A DNA stretch of 64,000 nucleotides from Gnetum montanum (GCA_015680685.1 MNCI01017582.1:186001-250000); one strand, 5' to 3'. Positions 10,331 through 22,406 are shown, numbered from the stretch's first letter. Numbers and translations are program-made. The notes: a model not told the origin generated them from the sequence alone.

Positions 10331-12771
10331 AGAAAGATGTGACTAGAAGGATTAATTAAAATAGAATAAATTATCATTCTTTCCATTCCTATTACATTTT
10401 TTACATGTTCCATTTAAGCAAGTTAGATTAAACACTTAATGGACAATACTTGGTATACCATAATAAACATTTTTTATCTCTAAGCATGCCTAAAGATTAA
10501 TTTAATACTAGAGGACTTTTATTGAATAGAAATGGATTATTAATAGGGGAGAAATCATTCATGACATATTAAAATTTTATTTTTCTAATATTTCCATTTA
10601 TGTAATTAATAAATATTGGTGTGTTTAGTTAGAATTTTTCATTTTTTAAGCTTAATGCATAATAAATCATGATATATTATTTTCTTTTGGAGTATTTGTA
10701 TTTGTTTATATTAAAGAAATAATTAATTTTCTTTATGAATGCTTACCTAATAAGCCAATGATGAATGTATGAGTTATAAAGTTAATGAAAATGAAAGAGT
10801 GTAAATCTTTGATCAATGGAATTTCTACACAAAAAATTTATTCATCCACTTTTCTTTTATCCATCATTGGTAAACTAGGTTCAAATTTAGCAAAAAGCTA
10901 GAACTCACATTGCAATATGTTGAAGTTATTGCTACTAGAATTTTGGATATGTGGTGGATCCACACCTTAAGTTATGTGCTATAAAATACATGAAGAGCTC
11001 CTAGTTACTGGCAAGAAAATGGGATATCATCAGGCATTCTTGTGACCACTAGATGGGTCTTTGTGATGTGATTGAGTAAAGATGCATGTGTTTTCTTGCA
11101 CAGCCACCTTGGTTAGAAGAAATTAATGATATTATGAACCTATGCATGCCATATGATGGAGGAAGAATTCTCATATTTGTGTAAGTCAAGGACTCTAGAT
11201 GATGATTTGGCACTCCAATCAATCACATAACTTCCATGCTCCATCTAAAAATATATTACTATAAAATAAATGAAAAATATGAAAAAAATGATGATGATGA
11301 AAATTATAAAAAGATGATAAATAGAAACAAAAGAAATATGATGAAGAAAAAGAAGAAAAGAGAAGAGATGATGGAAAGAGCAATGTAATTTCAAGCTTAT
11401 TGGTCCATGAAAATTGGTATTTTTACCATCTTAATCCAATCCTATAATTTCTTAAACTAATCCAAAATGAGTGGTTGAACTAATACATTTATAATTCCTT
11501 TTTTATGTTTAATCCATTGACTAGATCACTTGACTTTTTAAAATGTCATAGTCTAAGGTAATCTCTTACTAATTTCTATCCATGACCATGAAGGCCCAGA
11601 AGTCTCTCTCTTAGTGAAATTTGATAATATTAATTACTTCTTTCACCCAAAATTCCAAAAAATTTATTCTAAGGGTTAACAATCATCAGCCTTGATCCAA
11701 GCCCTAACCCCATTCAAACCAAAAAAATTTCCCCTTTTGGTCATGGCATTGTGATCCTTGTTGGGATGTGAGATTGTTTAGTGCAAAAAAAAAAAAGGAT
11801 CAACAAGAAGTTTTTGATAGAGAAAATGTTTGGAAGCCTACTATGCATATAAAACCAAAGTAAAATCTTACGTTTTAGATGTTCAATGGCTATTAACTCT
11901 TCATGCTCTATGGTTGGATCATCAAAAATTCCTTTAGTTCATCTTATTTCTATCTATATTTTATTATTCTTATTATTCTAATCATTCTCCTATTATTATA
12001 ATCTCTCTTTCCTAGAGTTTAATTCATGGGAACAAATAAAATGATTAATCAACTTATTCACCATCATGTTTGATGTTATTAAAGATAAGTTTGTAATGTT
12101 CATAATGTCTCTTCATTAGATGCCTTGTAAGGTTGATTAATGGTGATCTTGATATGTTGTTTATCTTCTATGAGGATCTAGTGGTAGATGGAGGTAAGTT
12201 TAAAGCATATGTAACAAAGTGCATCATTTTACCTTTCTTGGAAGGGTGCACTAATGCACCCCCTATGTTAGCACAAGGGAATTAGTGCTCCTATGTCAAA
12301 AAACCACTATAAATTATGGGCGTAGTTTCAAACACATCTCTTCACTTTGTCATTTTTTTTGTTTATTTTTTTTCTTTCCTCTACCTCTTGTTATTCCACA
12401 CAAGCAAAACTATGCTAGATTTACATCTGAATAATTGGATTAGTGATATTTTACAAGCATTCTTATTGTTCCTTCTTGTCATTCATGTTCTATATTTGAT
12501 TCAAGTTTGGTATTTTGTAACTTAGTCATGAGAGAGAGACATCAATTGAGGTATGTATTTAATGCATTTGGTAGGTAATTAAATATTTCTACCTTGTTTA
12601 TATTTATCCATTCACACCCTGATTCAATATTTATGATAATTTTTCTCAAGTATGTCAAAGGATTGTATTTATCATTCTTTTCACATATAATTTTTGTAAT
12701 GGTATTATGATGCCTAGAGAACTCACTTGATTTTTAATAGACTCCATATTACATTAGGTTGAGGTGATTAA
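10331..12771. other. A1 internal region without recognisable genes
   Basis: About 2.4 kb where pol would be expected, with no RT or integrase block on either strand. It holds a purine-rich low-complexity tract at about 11,250-11,395 and a perfect 7-bp stem with a 4-base loop at about 12,245-12,262 (GGGTGCA, CTAA, TGCACCC). A hydrophobic 69-codon frame at 12,316-12,525 has no recognisable family and may be chance. Either pol was deleted or the element never carried it. Confidence 0.5.
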
Positions 12772-13330
12772 TGTGACATCCCATCTCTAGATTTCATGGA
12801 AAATGTCAAATATATGATATATTAGACATTATGTGTATGAAGAAAGTATACCAAATGCAAAATATATGTGATATTCAACATTATGTATAAAGGAAATAAT
12901 AGAAAAAATGCAAAAGTAGAAAGAAAAGAATGCTTTATTGATATGGAATAGTGTATCTAGATTGTGCTTTAAGAGTGTTCCTTTAGCATCTATCACTTAG
13001 AGGCAATCCAGCATTGCCATCATGGTTAGGCCTATAACTTGGCCAAAAGGAATGGCCAGTCCACTTCCTATCCTACTTCACCTGATTCTCATGACTTACC
13101 TGTACTAGCTCTACCATGCCATGCTAGCATGACCTCTAATCCCAAGTATAAATACTTTAGGTCAAACCTCCAAAGGCCACCTTGAGATACACATTCATTA
13201 TTACAACATGCCCTTTTGGATCTTAATCACAACTACCCTTTTGGGTTTTGTTAAGATGACACTAACACTTGTTACAAAGAGACACCATCTTCATTAGGAA
13301 GCAACATCATTTGGGAATGTGGTTGTGACA
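12772..13330 (-). mobile_element. Solo LTR, same family as the LTR at 58,765-59,340
   Basis: Read on the minus strand it begins TGTCACAACC, continues through CCCAAATGATGTTGC and TAACAA, and ends GGGATGTCACA. It aligns end to end with 58,765-59,340, which begins TGTAATGTCCCC and ends AAGATGTCACA. No internal region is attached on either side. The flanking 5-mers are ATTAA (12,767-12,771) and ATTGA (13,331-13,335), a target duplication with one mismatch. A solo LTR arises by recombination between the two LTRs of a full element. It lies between the protease and the 3' ORF of A1. Confidence 0.85.
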
Positions 13331-13340
13331 ATTGAGATCA

Positions 13341-14300
13341 AATATTCATAGATCAAGAAAGGAAAAGTTTGAATAATCTCAAGCCTCTATTTGCGGATCC
13401 TTGCATGAACCATCAATTCTTGAGGAGGAGGAGGAGGAGGAGGAAGAAGAAGAACTCAAATCGTCTAATCTAAAACCTACAGGCCCTACTCCAGAAAGAC
13501 CTTCATCTAGAAGTAGATTTGTAGGTAGGTAGTCACATTCTTGATATTTTAGTTGAGCACATGTGTAGTAGTAGGTGATTGAACAAGTTCCAAAGGATTT
13601 ATCGAAAAATAATGAGGACAATGTTGATGACATCCAAGAAGGCCTAGATGCACACAATGTATGGTAGTAATTAATCCTTGAGAAGAATAATTATTATTAA
13701 TTCCTTGAGCTTGGTCCTCCAAAGCTCAAGGAGTTACTAAAATAGATCGAATTTGACTAATACATCACATATTTCTTCACATGATACCAATAAGAGGTAG
13801 AGGAATCCTACTAAAATTTTGCAGCTAATGGTACCATGAATTTTGCAAGTGAAGTTCTTGTGCCTACTTCTACATGGGTAATTTCTAGGACCATTGCATT
13901 CTAAAATAAGCTAGTGCACAATTAGTGGCCATGGACCCACAAGACTAAGTTCAAGCTCTAGTCAAAGATCTTGTTCAAGGTCTTCGATATGGATAAAGTA
14001 AAGCTGAGGATATAAAAACTTGGATCATAACCTCAGTTACAAAAATGTCACTTAAAACTCTTTCCCAAAAAATAATCATCAAGTATCTCTTCTCAAGGGT
14101 AAAATTTATGGTTATGACAAGAAAAAATTATTTCATCAACGTCTCATCTTTTCTCTACAAGGCCTTGATTTAGAAGATTGAAGATATAAGCAAAGACAAG
14201 AGGGAGGTTTATGCCTTTCTAGGATTAATCTAAAAACTTTGTAAGCTAGCAAGCTTAGTCAACCATGTAGCAAGAAATCCCAAAACTATAAGAATGATGG
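13341..14300 (+). pseudogene. A1 3' ORF with acidic repeat, function unknown, decayed
   Basis: From about 13,383 a single plus-strand frame can be followed for at least 200 codons, to beyond 14,000. It starts ASICGSLHEPSIL, passes eleven consecutive Glu codons encoded by a GAG/GAA microsatellite (about 13,423-13,455), and continues with PTGPTPERPSSRSRF and then LGPPKLKELLKQIEFDQY, NFAANGTMNFASEVL and similar. Interrupting stops are all TAG, TAA or TGA at plausible Gln or Arg positions. It is not gag or pol. Its place between pol (absent here) and the 3' LTR matches that of the extra ORF of Athila elements, sometimes called env-like, but I see no clear signal peptide or membrane segment. Confidence 0.5.
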
Positions 14301-16156
14301 ATTTAAAAAATGTAATGATGGTTACTCCAAGATGACATTCAAAGATCATTGGATGAGTACATAATTTGGAGGATGAAATGCTTTTCATAGACGTATCTCA
14401 TATCCAATCTTTAGATCAACTCTACTAGCATCGAACAAGAGCACCATCTACATCATAACCGTCTCAATGAATGCAAGTGTAGTGACCAAGAGAAATCATC
14501 TCTTGACCTACTTTTAGCATTAGGAAAAACTAGGAATCTCTTCCTAATGGTAGCATTTTACTTATTATCCACATTGAAGGTGAAGAGCAAGCTACCATAA
14601 TTCATGTCAAATGTTCATAAGACATTGGCAAAAATTTCTTGAAAATGATAAATCCATTATGGATGATGAGGCTATAATGAAGGATCTCTTCAAATTTTCT
14701 CCTTCCTTACTAGGTAATCCACTCATGGTTCATCTTGATACCCTTGCTCAGTCACAAATCCATGTTCCTTCATAGAGTGTTTCTTCTTCTCAGTAGTCAA
14801 GATACAACATGTACAACATCTAGCATGTAGCCAAAGTCCTCTTTGTATCTACTAATTAACTTGGAACTAGTAACTAGGCAAAGGAAAAGTGAAGAAACAA
14901 CCTAAGTACCAAGATATTGCTAAGAAATATCAATAGTATGGTATAGACTAAATTGATTAAGATATAGGTCAATTTGAAATTCATGAATGATAATAGAACC
15001 TTTTATCTAAGGTAGCTAAAGAGAAGTTAAGATAAGGTACAATGGTTGCATGAACAACTTAAACATATCACACCATTGGTCCTAGCATCTTCTACAATCA
15101 CTCCAAAGATGAAGATTAAGCACCTATAGGCTAAACTCTTTTAGGCATGTTAAGTTGCTAAATAAAACATGTTCATAAAAGATATATTGGAATAATAGAT
15201 CAAACTATTAATGCGTCAATCCCAAGGGTGTGAAGGAATGAGTTAAGAAAAGGAGAAATAGGTACTCTCCCTTTTTCAATAGGTATAAAGGTTATAAGAT
15301 AAGAGTTAGATCATAGTCTAATTATATGATAAGTATCATCATATGGAAAAAGAGCATTAAAACCTATGTCAAAAGTTGACAAGAAATACTACTAAGAAAA
15401 CCAACAAGATCAATAAGTTCCATCTAATTTAGTAGATAACTTAGGATGTTAAAGTGCATAGACTACATAAACTTGTATCTCTACTAAATGAACACATAAT
15501 TAGGAAGAGGAATGAGGTGAAGGAAAAATTCAATGTCTTTCATGCCAAACTCTGACAAATGGCTACAAGTGAACCAACATTATATAAGAAGATGGACCTA
15601 TTGGGAAAGATGAACATCTTCCACCATAAAGTAGTTATTGTAGTCATTGAGAGAAGACTTAAGAAAGTAGAGGAGGATGAATAGGTAAAATTAAGGAGGA
15701 ATCTTTATGTGGTTCAAACCTTTTTAGGTTGATCACTCATGGAGCTAAAGAAAAAACTTCATTGAGTAGTAGTCAAGTTTAATGTAGCTTAGTATGAGGT
15801 AAGTTGACTTCCTTCCTTGTTTTCTACGTTTTATGTAATGAAAATGTAGAAAAATTCATTTGGGTAAGTTGACTTCCTTCCTTGTTTTCTATGTTTTAAG
15901 TTATTTCTTTCTCAAGTGTACCTAGACTCTATTAAACTACTACCTTACTTACATAGCCTAGAATCAATTGGTTGATGAAAAGTCTAGTATTTGCATGGTG
16001 AATAAAGCTTATGGATTTTCCTTGTTCTACCATTGTTGCCCTAAATACCAAAATAATAAAATGCATAACATTCCAAAAATAAATTTATTTAATTCTCATT
16101 TTCTTAAGTTGTGATGATTCATCCTTATCCAAGAAGGTCATAACCATATAGTATGA
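14301..16156. other. A1 3' region, mostly uninterpretable
   Basis: Short plus-strand coding-like stretches continue (for example LVNHVARNPKTIRMMD near 14,255 and NPKGVKE near 15,220), but frames change often and no family is recognisable. A 35-bp near-perfect direct repeat occurs at 15,798-15,832 and 15,863-15,897. No clear polypurine tract lies immediately before 16,157; a good purine run lies at 16,258-16,267, inside the repeated LTR sequence. Confidence 0.4.
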
Positions 16157-16551
16157 TGTTACACAATTGAGGTTGTAAATAAGATTTTTTATTATATTTG
16201 TATGTGGTAATGTACCTATTACCTAGAGGAATTGCAATACAAGAATTGCACCTATTTTAAGGAGGGATTGTAATGCATATGTTCTTATTAATTTTTGTTT
16301 ATTATAATTATAAAATTCTTAAAAAATCATAAAACATAAAATCATAAATATTTTCTTTATCTTCCATCATGGTGACATAGGTTTATAATTGTACCATATG
16401 TATTATATTCTCTCTTATATTTATTAAATGAAATAATATACACAAGTGTTTGTGGTAATTCATTCAACATCATCCTCGAAGCTTATGATCAAATTGCACT
16501 ATGATTTGTATGATAAATCTCATGGGTCCAAAATTAGCACTACTCCTATTA
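16157..16551 (+). repeat. 3' LTR of A1
   Basis: This is a direct repeat of 703-1,078, sharing GATTGTAATGCATATG-like sequence, AAAAAATCATAAA, a run of TATTATATT, and GGTCCAAAATT near the end. Start and end dinucleotides are uncertain. The purine run before TGTAATGCATATG at 16,269 could instead mark the true LTR start, which would give a shorter LTR of about 280 bp. Confidence 0.55.
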
Positions 16552-17649
16552 ATTGTATTTGAATTTTATTGTTTCATTCATATCTACAAAAGAATCATCC
16601 TCTATAAATTTATTTCTAAATATAAGTTTATTTTTATCCATTATAAGAAATTATTATTATGTTGAAAATATGACAAAAAATGTTGGATATATAGAGAACC
16701 ATAATCATCAAATAAATATGTTAAACAATTTTCATAAATAGTTTCATTAGCTTGATAAAATATATCTATTCTATATTATAATCATGGTTGTCATAAATAA
16801 ATGGAAACTAAAGATGGATTATCATTTGAAAAATATTGAATCTTCCCCATAACCAAAATAATTTTGAAATATGTTTTCTCAAGTATATATATAAAGGAGA
16901 AGTAAATTTAAGAATTATGAATCCTTTCTTAAGTTTAATATACAAATGATGGGATGAAAATTTTTTAATAGAGAAAACTTATAATATAAAGTGAAATTGA
17001 GATTTTATTAGAAAGTATTTCAATGTTGATTTTGAGGGGAACTACTAAAGATTACAATTAACATAAACCTTAACATGTATTAAACATATATAAATGTATA
17101 ATCACAATGATTTATGTTAAGAGACTAATCAGTTCTTAAATGATTAATTAAGAGGAGATATGACTACTATCTAGATATGGGCCTCTTGTCTAGTTGGATC
17201 TTAAGAGGAACTTACCATGACATTTTTATGATATAAAAGTACACACTTGATAGTATAGTATATAGACCATAACCATTGATGCTATTAATCACAATTTTTT
17301 ATTGTGGTATTCAATAATTATTATACTATGCATATAATGATATTCCTATCTAAATATCAAATTTTTCGTATTTTCTCTCATTAAATTAATAGTTTTACTC
17401 CATAACTTTCATGTTCTTAGTACATGGTTAGATAATGTCATAACACCTATATATTATTTATTTATTTATTACTATCATACTTTTGTGTATATATTTATGT
17501 AATCACTTATATGTTGGTATGTCCACTAGTCTTTCTAGTAAATCATAATTATCATATTCATAAACTCTCATTCTCATGGTTTATATTTGTATACTATTTA
17601 TTATCATTCTATTGATTGGAATTTTTTATCCTTGTTGTATAAACCTTAA
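16552..17649. other. AT-rich spacer, possibly the end of the C1 3' LTR
   Basis: Very AT-rich with no coding signal. The stretch from about 17,340 shows faint resemblance to 48,130-48,310 of the C1 5' LTR, so the 3' LTR may extend into it, but similarity is only convincing from about 17,635 onward. Confidence 0.35.
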
Positions 17650-19623
17650 ATATGTAAAATAGAATTGCAACACAGCTAGGGTTCCTTTAAAATCAATAAG
17701 TTGCACCCTCTATGATAACTCTACCAAAAATAATCCAAGCCACAAAATGTTAGCAGTCAATTATCATATCAAAATCAAACATTAGGTGATAGGGAAATGT
17801 AATTAAATTACAAACATGATTTCCATTGTTTAATGACCTTTAAGTCACATATATTATTATCAAATGAGTGGTCTTCCTACCAAAATAGTAATGTTTACCA
17901 CCAAATAATCTACCCAATAATAAAACTATTTACCAAGAGTGGCCTTCCTACCAAAACATGAATTCAAGAGATATTCTAAAACATTACAAAGTTTAAAAAG
18001 ATAATTAGCTACTATTTCCAACTTTTAGTCCTATAGGAAAGCCTTAGTAACTATAGTTTTAATTGTTCTAATAATTTTTGGATTCTAATAGGGATATGGT
18101 TACTTTACAAAATCTTTTTATTTTTCATACTTCACAATGATGTTAGAGAAATTTTTTGCAACCTTATGATGTGTTCATGATACATGAAAACATGGCATAA
18201 ATAATGCCTTGTGATTTTGTATTAACATGCTAAGTAGCTTATCTTTTGCATTATCATCGTCTAAAGTCATCTTGAGCCTCAAAATGCAAAAATAAAGAAA
18301 AAAAGAAAACAAATAGTAGAAAACTCTAATTATATATCTCATAAATTCAGCAAAGGAAAAATGGAATTGAAATGGATTCAAACTAAGTAAAATTCAATAT
18401 GAATTGTTCAGACCATGATAAAATCAATATTATAATCTTAAATTTCAAAAACATGCATTAATAAATCATATCGAATAGAGAAAATCCCTAAATTAGTTCA
18501 TCAAACAATTGTCAAGAAAATGACACAAAATTAAATTCACACATAACCAAATTTTATAAAAACATAAAAGATGAGGATTGCACTAAATTTTTCTTCTTAA
18601 CTAAAATTTTCTAGAAAGAAACCATTGTATAGTTAAGATCACCTACTGGGCTTCAACCCTAAGAAAATGTAATAGTCAATGACCATATTCAAATAAAATC
18701 TAAAACTAAATCCTAGAAAGGAAAATACTTATGTAAATATGAAGGCTAACAAACATTAGCTTCACTCTCTCTTCTATTTGGTAGGGTCTCCCTTGCTAGC
18801 TCTATCTCTCAAATATTGGTAATATAATTGGATGATCTCGAATTGAAGGACTATTTGATATTTATACTCATAAAGGCATTCTAGGGTTTGACGAATGGGT
18901 AGTTCTAGTGAAGAAAAAAACTAAAAATATATAAGATTAATCCATAATTTAGTAAAATGAAATAAAATAATATTTTTAAAATGGATCTACACTTAGCACT
19001 AGCCTAGCAACATATCCTTAAATACTACCTAATAGCTATGTCTTCTCTAAACATTAACCAAAGTTCCAAGGGCTAAAACTAAATGTAACCAACTAGGATA
19101 CTACCCAATCCTACCTAAATAAAAATAAAATACTAAAAAATAATCACTTATTATATAATTTTTTAAGATACTTATATAATGTTTGCTTATATATAACAAT
19201 TCATAACACACAACACATTGCATAACACATGCCTGATGTAGAATCCCATGTGTCAATGACCCATCTAGTATCTAATACCTACTTACATAAAATTTTAATA
19301 CAAGGTATTAGTGAACATATGATAAATAAATTATCATAATAAATTAAAAATGCTAAATATATTTTCTAAAACTATTACAAAACACATAGCTCAACTATAT
19401 CCATTCATCACACATCACAAGCATACTACACCAAGCATAAAGATACCAAACAAAAAGCATAGGTAAGATTAATGACATATCAAGGATTAAAATTTCAAAA
19501 CATACCAATGAAGAGAGTATTTAGGGATAGGATATTACTTCCATCTCCTTCCTCCCTCACTACCACACACCAAATTCCAAAACATACCAATGGAGAGAGT
19601 ATATAGGGATAGGATATTACTCC
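17650..19623 (-). repeat. 3' LTR of C1
   Basis: Homologous to 48,310-48,526 plus 52,368-53,700. Shared landmarks include TTCCTTTAAAA/ATCCTTTAAAA, GGTCTTCCTACC/GGTCTACCC, TTTTCATAC-TTCACAATGATGTTAG, AGCAAAGGAAAAATG, ATAATCTTAAATTTC/ATAATCTCATGTTT, TGTAATAGTCAATGACCA, AATCCTAGAAAGGA and TAGAATCCCATGT. On the minus strand it should begin next to the polypurine tract at about 19,623. The lower end is unresolved. A TATA-like box on the minus strand lies at 18,859-18,866. Confidence 0.75.
18859..18866 (-). promoter_or_regulatory. TATA box candidate in the C1 3' LTR
   Basis: TATAAATA on the minus strand. The same octamer sits at the matching position of the 5' LTR (53,315-53,322). Conservation between the two diverged LTRs supports a promoter role for the element transcript. 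Confidence 0.55.
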
Positions 19624-19640
19624 TTCCTCCCTCACCAGCC
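19495..19640 (-). repeat. Tandem duplication at the C1 polypurine tract/LTR junction
   Basis: Two copies (19,495-19,566 and 19,578-19,640) share AACATACCAATG, AGAGAGTAT, TAGGGATAGGATATTACT and CCTTCCTCCCTCAC. On the minus strand each copy reads as a polypurine tract (GTGAGGGAGGAAGG) followed by the presumed LTR start. So the plus-strand priming site is present twice. Confidence 0.7.
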
Positions 19641-19755
19641 CACCCCACCACCATCCACTCCTCCTCACAACCATTCCTCCCCTCCCATACCATGCTCCCC
19701 CACAACCACAAACACCCCCCTGACCCACCATCCCACACCTTCCCAAAACACACCC
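19641..19755 (-). other. Purine-rich, G-rich strand next to an assembly gap
   Basis: The plus strand is almost pure C, T and A (CCACCCCACCACC, CCCCTCCC, CTCCCCCAC). The minus strand therefore carries many runs of three to five G and could form G-quadruplexes. This is the 3' untranslated part of C1 between the chromodomain and the polypurine tract. Confidence 0.5.
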
Positions 19756-19850
19756 NNNNNNNNNNNNNNNNNNNNNNNNNNNNNNNNNNNNNNNNNNNNN
19801 NNNNNNNNNNNNNNNNNNNNNNNNNNNNNNNNNNNNNNNNNNNNNNNNNN
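19756..19850. other. Assembly gap (95 N)
   Basis: A run of 95 undetermined bases, flanked on both sides by C-rich low-complexity sequence. The true length is unknown; it probably spans more of the same repeat. Confidence 0.99.
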
Positions 19851-19899
19851 ACCCTTGCTCGCCCCCTCTCGCATTCTACCTTCACCTTAATAATATTCC

Positions 19900-20070
19900 T
19901 TCTAGAAGATCTCAAGATGAGTGATATGAAAAGAATTTTCTACTTGCCAAGTTGTTTCTTATGCACCATGTCTTTTCCAAATTACCTTAATCATAGGAAT
20001 CATTCTACTCCTTAACTTTCTTTCCATCTTATCTAGAATCTTAGCACGCTACCTTAAATAATCAACATCT
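19900..20070 (-). pseudogene. C1 chromodomain, decayed
   Basis: The minus strand reads RAKILDKMERKLRSR, then MIPMIKVIWKRHGA, then ETTWQVEN (about 20,050-19,940). This is the C-terminal chromodomain of Tekay-type chromoviruses, with the pattern ILDxKxxxLRxxxIPxxKVxWxxHxxEEATWE. A TAA replaces the first Glu or Gln after HGA, and a TAG lies before RAK. In this family the domain is thought to guide integration to heterochromatin. Confidence 0.8.
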
Positions 20071-21440
20071 GGTTGAACTTGCACTTCTTTTGAATCTCTT
20101 ACATGAATAGAATCTAAAATGCATTTCCTCAACATAGGAAGATGAAATACGTTATGAATTAATTGTAACTACTAGATAAAATCAATTTTATATGTAAATT
20201 GTTTAAATTTTTCTCAAATTTGAAAAGGGACCAATGTTGTGTAGTGCTAACTTCCCTCTCCTATTAATTCTCATAATTTCTTTTAAATATGAAATTTTAA
20301 AAAATACTTGATCTAAAATTCTTAACTTCAAGGATCTCCTTTTGTATTTTCCATACTTGGTCAATCTATCTTGTAGTTCTTAAATTCTATCTTAGTTAAC
20401 CTTGATCTACTCTGTCACTTCATTAATAATATTTGCCATGGTTACCTATCTATCCTCTATGGCATCCCAAAAAAGAGATGTATTATATGATCTACTATAC
20501 AATACTTTATAGGGTACTAATTTTAAATTATCCTAATAATTATTATTATAAGAAAAATATGCCAAACAAAGAACTCTATCCAAATTATCCTTATAATTCA
20601 AACACAAGCGTTGAGCATATCCTCTAAAATCTAATTCATTCTCTCTATCTCATTATTTGTTTGTGAATAATAGGCTAAACTAAAATTCAACTTAGTATCC
20701 AAACTCTTCTAAAATGAATATTAAAACCTAGAAGTTAAATTTATATCCATATCTAATACAATATTATTTGAAACACTATGGAATTTATCAATCTTTGATA
20801 GGACTAGCTAAGAAATTTCTTTAGCATTTGTAATTACTTTTATAGTTAGGAAATAAATGACATGGTCAAAAAATTAATGACTAAAATGAATGAATCCTTT
20901 CCATGATTGGTATAATATAGTCCTATAATGAAATTCATGTCAATGATTTCTCACTTCTATTCAGGAATGGCATGAGAATAAAGATGATCACTAAATCTCT
21001 AATGCTCCACCTGTACTAGTTCGCATATCAAGAACTTAGCCACATATTCTTCTATATTTTTCTTCATGATAGGACATTAATAATTTCTCATAATTTTTTT
21101 CTACATATTATCACATTTGAAATGTATTTGATACTTACTAAAGTGAGCCTCATCAAGAAGCTTTTATCTAATTGGAGCTAGAACATATACTTTATCTTGG
21201 AATCTTAAGAATCTTGAATTGTCTACTACAAACATCTAATTCTCTACTAAAAGAGTTGTTGTCTTCTCATAATATTAAGAATTTATCTCATCTCTTAGGT
21301 TAGGTATGATAGTGATATTGTAAATTTTTCTAGCTATCCTACTTAGTAGACTTGCACTGTGTTACCCTTGCTAGTTTCATACTACATTATGATACCAAAA
21401 TCTACTAGTATCATAATCCACCTTCTATGTACCATGATTA
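20071..21440 (-). pseudogene. C1 integrase, decayed
   Basis: On the minus strand, about 21,000-20,850 reads WSSLFSCHS, then EIIDMNFIIGL and DSFILVINFLTMSFI. These match the integrase core start, whose usual form is W-E-x-I-S/T-M-D-F-I-x-G-L. The first catalytic Asp is Asn, and the Asp of the VVDRLTK block is Asn. The C-terminal part (KLRILDQVFFKISYLKEIMR, NRRGKLALHNIGPFQI, IHNVFHLPMLRK; about 20,330-20,110) is the typical Tekay integrase tail. The middle, with the second Asp and the Glu, is scrambled by frameshifts. Confidence 0.78.
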
Positions 21441-21850
21441 ACTGTGGCTAATTCATTATATATTTCAAACTCTTATGATCTATCCAATGTGTGATGTATT
21501 CATCATAGAAATAGCATCACCAAATCTTAAGAGAAAAGATTATGGCATCAAGTTTTAAATCATGCATTGGATATGTAGTGTTATGAGGCTTTAATTATCT
21601 AGAAGCATAAGACATCATCTTCTCTTCTTAAATAAAAAATCCTTCTAATAATTCTCCAAAATCATCCATGTAGACATCGTAGGGATTCCTTAAAGTAATT
21701 AAGATTAATATAGGTACAATGATTAAACTTTTCTTTAACTCCTCAAAAACCTTTTGGTAAGTACTACTCTAATAGAAAATGTAATTGTTCCTCATCAACT
21801 TATGTAGAGGTGATAAAATCTTAAATAAGTCTATCACAAATCTCTTACAG
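21441..21850 (-). pseudogene. C1 RNase H and connection region, decayed
   Basis: Between the RT and integrase blocks the minus strand keeps scattered gypsy RNase H fragments, such as a piece reading FLFKKRR, then HALFKT-like sequence around 21,640-21,530, but stops and frame changes dominate. The call depends mainly on position and length. Confidence 0.5.
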
Positions 21851-22406
21851 TATCATACTAAGCATAAGAAGCTTCTAAGTTCATTTAATATGGCTAAAAT
21901 TAACCATTCCTTAATCATTGATACCTTAGATGGATCCATTGTTATACCTACTTCTAATACCACATGATCAAGAAATTGAATTTCATTGTTCCAAAAGGCA
22001 CTGTTAGAAGCATGTGCAAACAACTCATGTACTCCCAAAGTCTATAGTAGTATCCTTAAATATTCATTTTTTTCTTCTCCATCCTTAGAATAAATCAAAA
22101 TACCATCAATGAAGATAATAACGATTTGGTCTAAGGATGCCTTACACTATTTATCAAGTACATGAAAAATGTTGGGTCATTTGTAAGTCCAAATAAGCAA
22201 AATAAGAATTTAGAATATTCATATATAATTCTAAATATTATCTTAGGTACATTCTCTTCTTTTACTATGACTTAATGATAATCAAACTTTGAATCTATCT
22301 TATAGAATATCTCAACTTCTTTTAGTTAGTCAAATAGATCATCAATCCTATGTAGAGGATACTAGTTCTTAACTATTATTTTATTAAATTATTTATAATA
22401 TATTCA
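21851..22406 (-). pseudogene. C1 reverse transcriptase, C-terminal part
   Basis: The minus strand reads YPLHRIDDLFD, then KIDSKFDYH, FGLTNDPTFFM, and the active-site block IIFIDGILIYSKDGEEK (about 22,118-22,075), where the second catalytic Asp is Gly. The thumb/connection block FLDHVVLEVGITMDPSKVSMI and LNELRSFLCLV follows at about 21,980-21,855. The upper end at 22,406 stops abruptly in the block around C-I-x-Y, where A2 is inserted. The N-terminal part lies at 45,485. Confidence 0.88.

Noticed and set aside
12316-12525. Hydrophobic 69-codon frame as a membrane protein
   Set aside because: T-rich DNA gives such frames by chance; there is no family match and no flanking gene structure.
13379-13657. 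Minus-strand 92-codon frame with a Ser run
   Set aside because: It is the antisense shadow of the plus-strand poly-Glu ORF; the GAG repeat reads as Ser on the other strand.
19495-20015. Long frames on both strands around the N gap
   Set aside because: They run through undetermined bases and low-complexity C- or G-rich sequence, so their openness means nothing.
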